In this document: positions 44,254 to 54,590 of the stretch, in pieces
Numbering within the stretch: position 1 is the stretch's first letter
Layout: every line of letters begins with the position of its first letter
Assembly (NCBI RefSeq): GCF_000389965.1
Contig: NC_021191.1
Location: forward strand, 4,837,501-4,901,500
Reading direction: 5' to 3'
Source of the DNA: Actinoplanes sp. N902-109
GTDB lineage: Bacteria > Actinomycetota > Actinomycetes > Mycobacteriales > Micromonosporaceae
Length of the DNA stretch: 64,000 nt
Program-made: the position numbers and the translations under genes
The notes under the pieces: generated by a model
The model's input: the letters and a program-made list of their open reading frames with translations, nothing else
Database searches by the model: none
What the model was told of the DNA's origin: nothing

Positions 44254-45300
44254 ATGAGTCACGTCGCCGCACCGGATCGTTACGACACCATGCAGTACCG
44301 CCGGACCGGGCAATCAGGCCTGAAGTTGCCCGTGCTGTCGCTCGGTTTCTGGCACAACTTCGGCGACGACAAGCCGTTCGAGACCCAGCGGGCGATCACC
44401 CGCCGCGCCTTCGACCTGGGGATCACCCATTTCGACCTGGCCAACAACTACGGACCGCCGTACGGCGCAGCCGAGCTGAACGTCGGCCGGCTGCTGGCCG
44501 AGGACTTCCGTCCGTACCGGGACGAGCTGATCATCTCGACGAAGGCCGGGTGGGACATGTGGCCCGGCCCCTACGGCCAGGGCGGCGGGAGCCGCAAGTA
44601 CATGCTGGCCAGCCTGGACCAGTCGCTGACCCGGATGGGCCTGGAGTACGTCGACATCTTCTACTCGCACCGCTACGACCCGGACACCCCGCTGGAGGAG
44701 ACGGCTTCCGCGCTGGATGCCGCCGTGCGGGCGGGCAAGGCGCAGTACGTGGGCATCTCGTCCTACGACGCCGAGCACACCCGGATCATGGCCGGGCTGC
44801 TGCGCGAGCTGGGCACGCCGCTGCTGATCCACCAGCCGTCGTACTCGATGCTCAACCGCTGGATCGAGACCGACGGACTGCTGGACGCGACCGAGGCGGC
44901 GGGCGCGGGCGTCATCGGTTTCACCGCGCTGGCCCAGGGCCTGCTCACCGGCAAGTACCTGGGCGGCATCCCGGCGGGGTCGCGGGCCACCCAGGGCAAG
45001 TCGCTGGACCCGGACTGGCTCGACGAGGACATGGTGGCGCGGCTCAACGCGCTCAACGACGTCGCCCAGGCACGCGGGCAGAGCCTGGCGCAGCTCGCCC
45101 TGGTCTGGGCGCTGCGCGACCCGCGGGTGACCTCGCTGGTGATCGGTGCCAGCAGCGTCGAGCAGCTCGAGCAGAACGTCGCCGCACTGGCCGATGTGGA
45201 TCTCACGGACGACGAGCTGGCCACGATCGACAAGATCCTGGAGAACGGTACGGCGTCAGTGGATCTCTGGGCGGACGCCCGGAAGGGAGCACTGTCCTAA
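44254..45300 (+). CDS. aldo/keto reductase, YghZ-like
   Basis: A 348-residue NADPH-dependent reductase resembling L-glyceraldehyde-3-phosphate reductase YghZ. The catalytic Asp and Tyr are in THFDLANNYGPPYGAAE and the Lys in IISTKAGWDMWPGPYG. A C-terminal cofactor segment VTSLVIGASSVEQLEQN is present. ATG 44254 fits family length; ATG 44236 is also in frame. It lies just upstream of a sugar ABC importer and may act in the same carbon pathway. Confidence 0.9.
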   Translation: MSHVAAPDRYDTMQYRRTGQSGLKLPVLSLGFWHNFGDDKPFETQRAITRRAFDLGITHFDLANNYGPPYGAAELNVGRLLAEDFRPYRDELIISTKAGWDMWPGPYGQGGGSRKYMLASLDQSLTRMGLEYVDIFYSHRYDPDTPLEETASALDAAVRAGKAQYVGISSYDAEHTRIMAGLLRELGTPLLIHQPSYSMLNRWIETDGLLDATEAAGAGVIGFTALAQGLLTGKYLGGIPAGSRATQGKSLDPDWLDEDMVARLNALNDVAQARGQSLAQLALVWALRDPRVTSLVIGASSVEQLEQNVAALADVDLTDDELATIDKILENGTASVDLWADARKGALS

Positions 45301-45384
45301 GAGGTCCGTAGGTATCGTTTCGGTGACGTAAACAGCGCGAACCCCCGCCGGGTCACATAGATTGTGGTCTTGACGGAGGGATCG

Positions 45385-46725
45385 ATGATGACGCACCGAT
45401 TCGAACCAAGGATGACCCGCCGCTCCCTGCTCGCGCTGGGTGCCGGGGCGGCCGCCGCTCCCCTGCTCGGCGCGTGCGGGGGCGGCGTGTCGACCAGCGG
45501 CGCGGACGCCGGCAAGGGCGGCGTGACCCTGATGTCCAACCAGTTCAGCCCGGTCGAGGAGAAGCAGCGCTTCGAGAAGATCCTCAAGGACCGGGTCACC
45601 GGCGAGAAGGTGGCGTTCAACCAGGTCGAGACCGGCATCTTCGCCGCCACCCTGCAGACCCAGGTCGATGCGGGCAAGGTCCAGGTCAGCGTGGTCGGTG
45701 CGCTGCACGGCGATCTGGCCCAGCACGCCGCCCGGCTGATCGACCTCGACGACGTGCTCGGCGGGCTGACCGACCGGGGCTTCGCGCCCGAGCTCACCGC
45801 CCTGGCCAAGCTGGGCGGCAGCACCACCAAGTACATCCCGTGGATGCAGGCCAGCTATGTGCTCGCGGTCAACAAGAAGGCCCTGGAATGGCTGCCCAGC
45901 GGCGCCGACGTGCAGAAGCTGACGTACGACCAGCTGCTCGCGTGGACCACGGCCGGGCGCCAGGCCAACGGCAACAAGCCCATCTTCGGCATCCCGGCCG
46001 GGGTCAAGGGCCTCTATCACCGCTTCTTCCAGGGCTTCCTGCTGCCCAGCTTCACCGGTGGGCAGATCACCACGTTCCGCAGCCCGGAGGCGGTGACCGC
46101 GTGGACGTACATGAAGCAGCTCTGGGCCCAGACCGCGCGCGCCTCCACCACCTACGACAACTTGCAGGAGCCGCTGCAGCGCGGTGAGGTGCTGATCGGC
46201 TTCGACCACGTGGCCCGGCTGGTCGGCGCACCGGCCGACAAGCCCGATGACTGGCTGATGGTGCCGGCGCCCAGCGGGCCCAAGGGGCTGGGCTACATGC
46301 TGGTGCTGGCCGGGCTGGGCATCCCCGAGGGCGCCCCGGAGCTCGACAAGGCCAAGGACGTCATCAAGCAGCTGACCACGCCGCAGGTGCAGCTCGACGT
46401 GCTGCGGCAGAACGCGTTCTTCCCGGTCACCAACGCGCAGGTGCCCACCGACCTGCCGGGCGCGGTGGCGCTGGCCGAGGGCGCGGTGCGGGCCCAGCGG
46501 GAGGCGCCCCACGCCATCCTGTCGCTGCCGCCGGTCGGGCTGGGCGCCCGCGACGGCGAGGTCGGCCAGATCTTCAAGAACTGCTTCAAGGAGATCTGCC
46601 TCGACGGCAAGCCGGTGCGGCAGGTGCTCGACGCGCAGGCGGGCGAGCTCAACAAGATCATGGACGAGCTCACGATCCCGTGCTGGCAGCCGGACCCCGC
46701 CGGGGCGAACTGCCGGGCGGCCTGA
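45385..46725 (+). CDS. ABC importer solute-binding lipoprotein
   Basis: A 446-residue extracellular binding protein. The signal region has a twin-arginine-like start (MTRRSLLALGAGAA) and a lipobox LGAC, so it is probably a Tat-exported lipoprotein. The body follows the family-1 (MalE-like) fold. GGAGGG lies 4 nt before ATG 45385 and 7 nt before ATG 45388. It leads a complete importer operon; the ligand is probably a carbohydrate. Confidence 0.9.
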   Translation: MMTHRFEPRMTRRSLLALGAGAAAAPLLGACGGGVSTSGADAGKGGVTLMSNQFSPVEEKQRFEKILKDRVTGEKVAFNQVETGIFAATLQTQVDAGKVQVSVVGALHGDLAQHAARLIDLDDVLGGLTDRGFAPELTALAKLGGSTTKYIPWMQASYVLAVNKKALEWLPSGADVQKLTYDQLLAWTTAGRQANGNKPIFGIPAGVKGLYHRFFQGFLLPSFTGGQITTFRSPEAVTAWTYMKQLWAQTARASTTYDNLQEPLQRGEVLIGFDHVARLVGAPADKPDDWLMVPAPSGPKGLGYMLVLAGLGIPEGAPELDKAKDVIKQLTTPQVQLDVLRQNAFFPVTNAQVPTDLPGAVALAEGAVRAQREAPHAILSLPPVGLGARDGEVGQIFKNCFKEICLDGKPVRQVLDAQAGELNKIMDELTIPCWQPDPAGANCRAA

Positions 46726-47582
46726 TGCCGGCACGGGTGCGGCGCCGCGGACGGCCGTCCGCGGCGCTGCTGCTGATCCTGCCGTCGATCGTGTTCATGG
46801 CCGCGCTGTTCGTCTGGCCGCTGGTCAGCGGGATCGCACAGGCGTTCAGCGGACCGGACGGCCCGACCACGGCGTACGTCCGGAGAATGGCCGACGACCC
46901 CTACTTCTGGGACGCGACCCGCAACACGGCGCTGCTCATCGTGGTGCTGATCCCCCTGCAGTTCGCGCTGGCCGTCGTCATGGCGCTGCTGATGCGTGAA
47001 CGCCCCCGGCTGGCCGGGCTGCACTTCTACATCTGGGTCGTGCCGCTGGCGATCAGCGACCTGGCGGCCGGCCTGGTCTGGCTGTCGATCTTCACCGACC
47101 GGGGCTATCTCAACTCGGTGCTCGACCAGCTGGGCCTGGGCACGTACTCCTGGCTGTCGTTCGAGCACCCCGGCACGATGTTCCTCGCCGTCGTGATCGC
47201 CGAGCTGTGGCGGGCCACCTCGCTGGTGTTCGTGATCGTGGTGGCCGGGCTGCAGGGCGTACCCCGCGACTACGACGAGGCGGCCGAGGTGTTCGGCGCG
47301 ACGTACTGGCAGCGGGTCCGCCACGTGATCCTGCCCCAGCTGCGCCCGAGCCTGCAGGTGGCGCTGATCCTGCGGACCATCCTGGCGCTGGAGGCGTTCG
47401 CGGTGGCGCAGGCGCTGACCGGGCGCAACTTCCCGCTGCTGGTCGGCGAGACCTACCAGTGGTACTACACCCTGCAGAACCCGAACGTGGCGACGGCCAT
47501 CGCGCTGGTCGTGCTGACCCTGTCCATCGTCGCGGCGGTCGGCTACCTGCGGCTGATGCGCCGGCACCCGGAGGCCCGATGA
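46725..47582 (+). CDS. ABC importer permease, MalF/UgpA-like
   Basis: A 285-residue permease with six transmembrane helices. The EAA coupling loop YDEAAEVFGATYWQRVRHVI is near residue 190. Its ATG overlaps the binding-protein stop by one base (TGATG), and its stop overlaps the next permease start. Confidence 0.92.
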   Translation: MPARVRRRGRPSAALLLILPSIVFMAALFVWPLVSGIAQAFSGPDGPTTAYVRRMADDPYFWDATRNTALLIVVLIPLQFALAVVMALLMRERPRLAGLHFYIWVVPLAISDLAAGLVWLSIFTDRGYLNSVLDQLGLGTYSWLSFEHPGTMFLAVVIAELWRATSLVFVIVVAGLQGVPRDYDEAAEVFGATYWQRVRHVILPQLRPSLQVALILRTILALEAFAVAQALTGRNFPLLVGETYQWYYTLQNPNVATAIALVVLTLSIVAAVGYLRLMRRHPEAR

Positions 47583-48382
47583 CCAGGCGCCGTCTGTGGG
47601 TGCAGCTGGCCTGCATCGCGATCACGCTGTTCATGGGCCTGCCGCTGTACCTGATCACGCTGGCCGCGCTGTCCAGCCGCGAGTCGCTCAACCAGTTCCC
47701 GCTGTCGCTGCTGCCGACCTCGCTCAACGGCGAGACCATGTCGACGTTCCTGCAGTCCACCGGCATCGTCGGCGGGCTGATCAACTCGCTGACCATCGGC
47801 CTGTCCACGGTGCTGCTGTCGCTGCTCGTCGGGCTGCCCGCGGGCTACGCGATCGCCCGGTTCGCGTTCCGCGGCCGGGACCCGTACCAGGTGGGCCTGC
47901 TGCTGACCCGGGCGCTGCCGATCGTCGTGCTGAGCGTGCCGCTCGGCCGGATCTTCCTGGACACCGGCCTGTACGACACCACGTACGGGGTGACGCTGCT
48001 GCACACCGCGCTGGCCCTGCCGACCACCATCCTGATCACCTCGGCCATCTTCCTGGGTGTATCCCGCGAACAGGAGGAAGCGGCGATGATCTTCGGCGCG
48101 TCCCCGTTCGCGGCGTTCGCGCGGATCGTGGTGCCGCAGGCGCTGCCCGGCATCGCGGCCTCGGCCATGTTCACGTTCGTGCTGTCCTGGAACGAGGTGC
48201 TGGGCGCCAGCATCCTCACCCTCAACCGGCGCACCCTGCCCGCCCAGGTGCTGGCCACGCTGGCCGACTCCCCGCTGGCCTTCCGCTTCGCCGGTGGCCT
48301 GGCGCTGGTCGTGCCGGCCCTGATCTTCATCGCGGTGGCCCGCCGCTACCTGCTCAACATGTGGGGAACCACTCTCCGTTAA
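47579..48382 (+). CDS. ABC importer permease, MalG/UgpE-like
   Basis: A 267-residue second permease with six helices. The EAA loop is EEAAMIFGASPFAAFARIVV and the segment FTFVLSWNEVLGASIL is typical of MalG relatives. ATGA overlap with the first permease. Confidence 0.92.
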   Translation: MTRRRLWVQLACIAITLFMGLPLYLITLAALSSRESLNQFPLSLLPTSLNGETMSTFLQSTGIVGGLINSLTIGLSTVLLSLLVGLPAGYAIARFAFRGRDPYQVGLLLTRALPIVVLSVPLGRIFLDTGLYDTTYGVTLLHTALALPTTILITSAIFLGVSREQEEAAMIFGASPFAAFARIVVPQALPGIAASAMFTFVLSWNEVLGASILTLNRRTLPAQVLATLADSPLAFRFAGGLALVVPALIFIAVARRYLLNMWGTTLR

Positions 48383-48390
48383 GGATTTCC

Positions 48391-49455
48391 ATGGCCGAAG
48401 TTGTAGTGGACCACCTCGTCAAGACGTACCCGTCGGGCCACCACCGGGCCACCGACGACATCTCCCTCGAGGTGGCCGACGGCGAGTTCGTGGTGCTGGT
48501 CGGCCCGAGCGGCTGCGGCAAGACCACGCTGCTGCGCATGGTCGCGGGCCTGGAAACCCCGGACAGCGGCACGGTCACCATCGGCGGGCGCGACGTCACC
48601 GCCCTGCCGGCCCGCGAGCGCGGCCTGTCCATGGTGTTCCAGTCCTACGCGATCTTCCCCCACCTCAAGGTGCGCGACAACATCGGCTTCGGCCTGCGCA
48701 TGCGCAAGGTCGCCAAGTCCGACCAGGCGTCCCGGGTCGAACGCGCCGCCGAACTCCTCGACCTCACGGACTACCTCGACCGTTACCCCGCCCAGCTCTC
48801 CGGCGGCCAACGCCAGCGCGTCGCGGTGGCCCGGGCCATCGCCGTCGACGCCGACGTCCTGCTCATGGACGAACCGCTGTCCAACCTCGACGCCCTGCTC
48901 AGGATGCAGTTCCGCGCCGAACTCAAGAAGATCGTCGCCCGCCTCGGCACCACCACCCTGTACGTCACCCACGACCAGGCCGAAGCCATGAGCCTCGGCG
49001 ACCGGGTCGCGGTCATGCGCGACGGCCGCATCGCCCAGATCGGCACCCCCCTGGACGTCTACGACAAGCCGTCCGAACGGTTCGTCGGCGGCTTCCTCGG
49101 TGCACCCCCGATGAACTTCTTCACCGCCACGGTGCACGACAACCGCCTGACGGTCGGCGACCAGACGCTCACGGCCCAGCCCCCGACCTGGCCGGACAAG
49201 AAGGTCCTGGCCGGCATCCGAGCCGAGCACATCACCCCGTCGACCGCCCCGCACTCGGTCCCGGCCGAGGTCGAGGTCGCGGAACCCACCGGCTCGGCCG
49301 TCCTGCTGACCGTACGATGGGCCGGCGGCGAGCTGAAGGTCCAGGCCGCCCCCGGTTTCCGGGCCGCACCGGGCGACCGCATCGGTCTCGACCTCGCCCC
49401 CGAGGCCCTCCGCTACTACGACCCCGAAACCGGCCTCGCCCTGCCCACCGCATGA
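48391..49455 (+). CDS. ABC importer ATPase, UgpC/MsmX-like
   Basis: A 354-residue ATPase. Walker A is GPSGCGKTT, Q-loop VFQSYAIFPH, signature LSGGQRQRVAVARAIA, Walker B VLLMDEPLSNLDA. A C-terminal OB-like regulatory domain (about 240-354) is present, as in carbohydrate importers. Having its own ATPase in the operon is less common in actinomycetes, where MsiK is often shared. It starts 8 bp after the permease stop. Confidence 0.94.
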   Translation: MAEVVVDHLVKTYPSGHHRATDDISLEVADGEFVVLVGPSGCGKTTLLRMVAGLETPDSGTVTIGGRDVTALPARERGLSMVFQSYAIFPHLKVRDNIGFGLRMRKVAKSDQASRVERAAELLDLTDYLDRYPAQLSGGQRQRVAVARAIAVDADVLLMDEPLSNLDALLRMQFRAELKKIVARLGTTTLYVTHDQAEAMSLGDRVAVMRDGRIAQIGTPLDVYDKPSERFVGGFLGAPPMNFFTATVHDNRLTVGDQTLTAQPPTWPDKKVLAGIRAEHITPSTAPHSVPAEVEVAEPTGSAVLLTVRWAGGELKVQAAPGFRAAPGDRIGLDLAPEALRYYDPETGLALPTA

Positions 49456-50551
49456 CCGCTGCGCCCTCAGCTGTCCGGCTTCCGGCCGGCTCGCTCTTCG
49501 ACCGGATCGCTTTCCGGCCGCTCGCCATCCGGCTGTCCGGCCCACCCCGGCACTTCCGGGTCCCAGCCATTCGTCAGCAGGGGCCGGTCATGAAGGCGCG
49601 GTCGGCGGCCCGGACAGCGCGGCTCCGCTCACCGGGCGTCCGCTGCGGATGCGGGCGCGGCGTTGGACGGGCAGAACAGCCCGCGTCCCAGCTCGCGGTC
49701 CACTGCTGCGTCGCCGCGGCAGCGCCGTCAGGCTGACAGCGGCAAGCCCGGCGGCCGATCGCTCGTCCCCGCCGGGCCCAGCGGCGCGGCCGCCGCCGGG
49801 CCCAGCGGCGCGGCCGGATGCGCCGGGCTCACCGCTGGGCGCACCGGCCGAGGCCCCGGCGTGCTCGCAGGCGCACCTGGGTGCGGCGCCCGGCAGCCCA
49901 GTCCCGATCCGGCACCGGCCGGCGGCCACGCCGACGCCGACGGGCCGCCGGCAGATGGGTGTATGCCGGCTCGCCGACGCACCGGCGCCAGTCCCGGACC
50001 GGCACCGACGACTCGGGCCACGACAGCCGTGCGATCGCGAGCCCTTCCCCGCCGGCCCCGGCTCCCGCCAACGACCGCCCCGACCGCCGGCCGACACCAT
50101 CCGCGCCGGCACTGTCCGCCCCGGAACCCGTCGCACCGGCGATGATCACGCCGGCCGTCCCGTTTCCGCCGGCGGGCCGGACGACGGCACTGAGGTGAGC
50201 GGCACGCGGCGGGTACACCATCGCGTACAGCGTCGACGGGACCTGGGCAAGCAGCCGGAGATTCGCAGCCATGCCGACATTCTCCGGGCCGCACCGCATC
50301 GTCGCGACGCATTTCGACCCGCGAAGCCGACCACCGTCCACGCAACCGCGCGCCGCCCACCCAACCGCGCACCGCCCACCCAACCGCGCACCGCCCACCC
50401 AACCGCGCACCGCCCACCCAACCGACCCCTTCACGGAACCGACCACGAGCCAGAAGGAGCCCCGGCCACGAATCGGACCAGCGCCGACCAACCGCCGGAA
50501 AGGAGCCGGGCCGGGGCGCCGCGCACCGGCCCGGGTCGGGAAGGGCGGGCG
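49456..50551. other. 1.1-kb gene-poor, repeat-containing stretch
   Basis: No frame has a convincing start, domain or codon pattern, although long open frames exist because the DNA is almost stop-free. It holds a 24-bp direct repeat (49771-49794 and 49795-49818) and a 19-bp tandem array near 50343. A minus-strand frame around 50050-50270 (MAANLRLLAQVPSTLYAMVY) looks slightly protein-like and may be a remnant. Confidence 0.5.
50343..50423. repeat. 19-bp tandem repeat, four copies
   Basis: Unit CAACCGCGCACCGCCCACC begins at 50343, 50362, 50381 and 50400, with a partial fifth copy from 50419. The first copy has one G for A. The unit length is not a multiple of three, which argues against a coding repeat. 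Confidence 0.9.
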
Positions 50552-52420
50552 TCAGGACAGCGGCAGCACCACCTTGGACACCCCGGAGCGGACGCCGATC
50601 CGGGTGCCGGCCGGGTAGCGCAGGGTGTGGTCGCGGTCGGTGCTCATGATGATGAGGCCGATGCGGTGGCCGGGGGCGAAGACGTGATCCTCGGTCTGCA
50701 GGTTCCAGGTGAAGGTGTAGGGCTTGCCCGGCTCGACCGGGGTGGTGACCGCCGGAGAGGTGCGGTTGCGGACGTCGAGCCAGCCGCGGGTGACGATCTC
50801 CGACGGGGTGGTGGCGGTGATGTACTCGCGCTGGGCGAAGCAGCCGGGGTCCTCGGGGATGCCCGGGCCGATGCAGTCCTGGGTGGGCAGGGTGCGGATG
50901 CCCGCGTAGCGCTCGGCCGGGCCGTAGTCGACCAGCAGCGCCGTCAGGTAGGGCGACGGACCGGCGACATCGGCGCGGACGGTGACCGCCGGCGTGCCGG
51001 AGAGCCGGGTCTCGCGGGTGAGCGGCGCCGACAGGTAGGCGAGCCGGTTGGGGTCGGCGGTCGTGCCGTCGGCGGCCAGGTCACCGGCCGTCCGGGCCGG
51101 GTTGTCCACGAACGTGTCGCGGGCTCCGGGGCGGGCCGGGCCGGGCTGCAACGTGCCGCCCGTGGCCAGGGTGAACGTGGTCGCGCGGGTGCCCGGCACC
51201 GGCCAGGTGGGCGCGGTGCGCCAGACGTTCGGCGCCACCTCGACGTCGGCCATCGGTTCGCGCATGATGCCGGTGTCGATGCGGTAGAGCCACTGGTCGA
51301 ACCAGCGGTGCAGGGTGTCCAGCCATTCCGCGCGGCGCACGGTGAAGGCGTCGGTGTGCGGGCCCTGGTGCAGCCAGATCTTGCGGGGCACATGGTTGCG
51401 GGCGAGCGCGGCCCACCACTGGCCGGCCTGCTGGGTTCGTACGTTGTCGTCGTGCAGGCCGTGCACCAGCAGGACGCTCGCCCGGACCTTGCCGGCGTCC
51501 TTGACGTAGTCCCGCTCGGCCCACAGCTTGTTGTAGTCGCCGGTGACCCGGTCCTGCTGGGCCTCGAGCCGGGCCAGCACGTCGGCGCACACCTCGGGGT
51601 GCTCGCGGGTGAGCACGGCCTTGGCCAGCACGTCGAGGTCTTCGCCCTGGTAGCCGCCGGGGGCGACCACCCCGCCGTTGGCCCGGTAGTAGTCGTACCA
51701 GCTGGAGATGCCGGCGATGGGCACGATCGTTTCGAGACCGCGCACGCCGGTGGCCGCGACCGCGTTGGGCAGGGTGGCGTTGTACGACACCCCGATCATG
51801 CCGGTGCGCCCGGTGGACCAGCCGGCCCGCACCGGGGCACCGGCGGCGTCGACCGCCGGGGCCCGGCCGTTGAGCCAGTCGACCACGGCCTTCATGCCCA
51901 GCGTCTCGTTGCGCCCGCCGGAGGTGGGGCAGCCGGTGGAGCCGCCGGTGCCGAGGCTGTCGGCGAACACGACCGCGTAGCCCCGGGGCACGAAATAGTT
52001 GTCCAGATAACCGGAGAAGACCACCGTCTCGGCCGCACGCTCGCTGCCGGGGGACGCGCTGCGGCGGGCGCCGGGCGCGTCGCGGTCGATGTCGTCATGG
52101 TTCGGTACGTCGTTGAGCCCCGCGTAATAGGGGCTGGGCTGGAAGATCACCGGCACCTTGTGGGCGGTGCCGGTCTCGCGCGGGCGGATGATCCGCACGG
52201 CGACCCGGTCGGGCTGCCCGTCGGCGTCGCTGTCGACCGGTGCCTGCACCCACACCTGCTCGCGGATGGCCTGGGTGTAGTCGTAGACCGGCTGGGTGCC
52301 GGTGGCGGTCACCGGCGTCGCACCGGATGGCGCCGCCACCGCCGCCGTGGCGGGCACGATGGCGGCGAGCACCGCAGCCGCGGCCACCAGCCGCGCGGCG
52401 GAGAGCGAGACGGATCGCAT
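50552..52420 (-). CDS. secreted X-Pro dipeptidyl-peptidase/CocE-type hydrolase
   Basis: A 622-residue exported serine hydrolase. ATG 52420 is preferred (GGGAGG about 8 nt upstream) and gives a signal peptide (RLVAAAAVLAAIVPATAAVA). The S15 alpha/beta hydrolase core holds the nucleophile in GMIGVSYNATL, the Asp region in LLVHGLHDDNV and the His in HQGPHTDAF. A C-terminal jelly-roll domain follows. Such enzymes release X-Pro dipeptides or hydrolyse esters outside the cell. Confidence 0.9.
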   Translation of the reverse strand: MRSVSLSAARLVAAAAVLAAIVPATAAVAAPSGATPVTATGTQPVYDYTQAIREQVWVQAPVDSDADGQPDRVAVRIIRPRETGTAHKVPVIFQPSPYYAGLNDVPNHDDIDRDAPGARRSASPGSERAAETVVFSGYLDNYFVPRGYAVVFADSLGTGGSTGCPTSGGRNETLGMKAVVDWLNGRAPAVDAAGAPVRAGWSTGRTGMIGVSYNATLPNAVAATGVRGLETIVPIAGISSWYDYYRANGGVVAPGGYQGEDLDVLAKAVLTREHPEVCADVLARLEAQQDRVTGDYNKLWAERDYVKDAGKVRASVLLVHGLHDDNVRTQQAGQWWAALARNHVPRKIWLHQGPHTDAFTVRRAEWLDTLHRWFDQWLYRIDTGIMREPMADVEVAPNVWRTAPTWPVPGTRATTFTLATGGTLQPGPARPGARDTFVDNPARTAGDLAADGTTADPNRLAYLSAPLTRETRLSGTPAVTVRADVAGPSPYLTALLVDYGPAERYAGIRTLPTQDCIGPGIPEDPGCFAQREYITATTPSEIVTRGWLDVRNRTSPAVTTPVEPGKPYTFTWNLQTEDHVFAPGHRIGLIIMSTDRDHTLRYPAGTRIGVRSGVSKVVLPLS

Positions 52421-52538
52421 GCAGAGCGCCTCCCAGGAGAGGTGCATCGCCGAGGACGCACCGGGATCGATGCCCTACATTATCGTCCGGCGTCGATGCG
52501 GCGGGGCGACCTGTGGACAACCCGAGGAGACTGAGGCT

Positions 52539-54476
52539 GTGACCGGTACGGATCAGGGTGCGGGCCGCCGCACCGCGGTGTTCGCCGGAGCGCTGTTGCT
52601 GCTGCTCTACGTCGCCCGGTCGGGCTCGTCGTCGCTGACCATCCAGGCCTGTTTCACGTTGTTCGTGATCGCGGCGACCCTGTGGATCCGCGGGCAGTAC
52701 CTCGACAGCCTCGATGACGAACTGTGGCTGATCCCCCGGCGCACCGGCATCGCCCTGCTCGTCGTGGCGGTCGCGCTGGTGGCGTCCTACCTGGTCTGGC
52801 ATCGGGCGGGCACCGCGATCACCGGCATCCTGATCCTGTACTTCCTGGCCGGCACCATGATCACCGCCGTGCGGCAGGGAGTGGTGTCCGAGGACGGCCG
52901 GGTCGTGCTGGCGCTGGCCCTGCTCGGCGCGGGCGCGGTGCTCGGGCTGACCGGCATCCTCGTGCTCGGCGGCGGCGCCGGGACAGCCTGGGTGATCCTC
53001 GAGCTCGCGCTGCTCGGCCTGGGGTTCCTCGTGCTGCTCCCGATCGGCCTGACCGTCATGTCCGAGGTGGCGATCCGCCGGCTGTGCGCCGGGGGGCCGC
53101 GCCGCCGGCTCGTCGTCGGTCTGGCCGGCCTGACGCTCTACCTGCTGGCGGCGGTGGTCATGTGGGCCCTGACCCGCTCGCCGTGGCTGCTCGGCGCGCT
53201 GATCGTGCTGTCCCTGCTGGTCGTCGCGATGACCTCGATGACCCAGGCCGACATCGCTTTCGTGATGAGCGTGATCGCGCTGCTCGGGGTCACCCCGCTG
53301 CCCGCCGACCTGCCGGCCCAGGCCCAGCCGCAGCGGGACGGTCAGCGGCTGCTGGTCGCCCTCGGCGACTCGTACATGTCCGGCGAGGGCGCCTCGATCT
53401 ACTACCGTGGCACCGACGAGGGCGGCGGCAACCAGTGCCGGCGCTCCCCCACCGCATGGTCGGTGATGGCCGGGCAGCAGCGCCCCTTCGGGCGCGTGGA
53501 GTTCCTCGCCTGTTCCGGCGCCCGGACCGTTAATGTTCAGACCACGACCCTTCCCGTACGGCCCGGGGCACCCGCTCCCGCACCGCAGACCGGCGAGAGC
53601 GGCACGCAGCTGGACCGCTACCTGGCGGACTACGGTGCCGGCTACACACCGAGCCTGGTGGTGGCCGGGATCGGCGGCAACGACGCGGGTTTCTCCACGG
53701 TCGGCTTGATGTGCCTGGCCCCGGGCAACTGCGACGACCAGTCCCGGCTGTGGACCGACGCCCTGTCCCAGGTGCAGGCCGCGCTGCGCGACACCTATCG
53801 GCAGCTCGACCAGCTCTTTCCCCGTACGCCGGTGGTCGTGGTGCCGTACCCGGATCCGATCGACCTGGCCGGGCGCTGCGACGACGTCTCCCTGACCCCG
53901 CGGGAGCGGCTGTTCCTGCACCAGTTCGTGACCGGCGGACTCAACCGGATCATCGCGCAGACCGCCAACGAGTTCGGGTTCTACTACCTCGGGGGCATGC
54001 AATCGGCGCTGGCCGACGCGCATCTGCAGCTGTGCGACCCGCGCAACGAGGGCCGCCCCGGGCTCAACTTCATCGGCATCCGGTCCGTGCGGGGCGTCGC
54101 CGAGCAGCGGTTCAACCCGAAGAACTGGTCGCACAGCAGCCTGCACCCCAACGAGCGCGGGCACGCGGCGATGCTGCGCGCGTTCGAGACGTGGCTGCCG
54201 CAGGAGCTGAGCACGCTGCGTCCGAGATTGACCGCGTTCCCGGCGGCCGATGCGGTGACCCAGGCCGCGGTCGCGCCGGTCGATCCCCCCTGCGACGTGC
54301 TCGACACCAGCCCGGCGGGCTGCCGGCCGCGGGGCATGCAGTGGGCCAAGCGGCAGATCCGGGCCATGGTGCTGACCGAGGGCTGGCTGGGAGTGATCGC
54401 CTTGGCCGGCATCTGGTTCGCCGCCGTCGGGTTCTTCGGCGACCGCCGTCAGCACCATGCGAACCGGTCCGGTTGA
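52539..54476 (+). CDS. membrane-anchored SGNH/GDSL hydrolase
   Basis: A 645-residue protein. About eight hydrophobic helices fill residues 10-260, then an extracellular SGNH hydrolase domain (about 270-560) and a final helix near 620. Catalytic blocks are LLVALGDSYMSGEG (Ser), GIGGNDAGFS (Gly/Asn) and SSLHPNERGH (His). It may be an esterase or acyltransferase acting on envelope lipids or glycans. GTG 52539 is chosen as the first in-frame start after a GAGGAG. Confidence 0.85.
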   Translation: MTGTDQGAGRRTAVFAGALLLLLYVARSGSSSLTIQACFTLFVIAATLWIRGQYLDSLDDELWLIPRRTGIALLVVAVALVASYLVWHRAGTAITGILILYFLAGTMITAVRQGVVSEDGRVVLALALLGAGAVLGLTGILVLGGGAGTAWVILELALLGLGFLVLLPIGLTVMSEVAIRRLCAGGPRRRLVVGLAGLTLYLLAAVVMWALTRSPWLLGALIVLSLLVVAMTSMTQADIAFVMSVIALLGVTPLPADLPAQAQPQRDGQRLLVALGDSYMSGEGASIYYRGTDEGGGNQCRRSPTAWSVMAGQQRPFGRVEFLACSGARTVNVQTTTLPVRPGAPAPAPQTGESGTQLDRYLADYGAGYTPSLVVAGIGGNDAGFSTVGLMCLAPGNCDDQSRLWTDALSQVQAALRDTYRQLDQLFPRTPVVVVPYPDPIDLAGRCDDVSLTPRERLFLHQFVTGGLNRIIAQTANEFGFYYLGGMQSALADAHLQLCDPRNEGRPGLNFIGIRSVRGVAEQRFNPKNWSHSSLHPNERGHAAMLRAFETWLPQELSTLRPRLTAFPAADAVTQAAVAPVDPPCDVLDTSPAGCRPRGMQWAKRQIRAMVLTEGWLGVIALAGIWFAAVGFFGDRRQHHANRSG

Positions 54477-54590
54477 AGATCAAACGGGCCCCGAGGCCGC
54501 CCCGAAGATCAACAAGGGCTGATCGAAAACGGTCACAAGTCCTGAACTCGGAGGCTTGGACGCTTGACCCCGGGGTGCCCGGCGTGTCAC

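Noticed and set aside
50343..50423. Short regular repeats as a possible CRISPR array
   Set aside because: The 19-bp units are directly adjacent with no spacers, and no cas genes are present.
49649..52534. A 961-codon plus-strand open frame
   Set aside because: Its second half is antisense to the clear X-Pro peptidase gene and its translation is low-complexity Arg/Gly/Ala; stop codons are simply rare in this GC-rich DNA.
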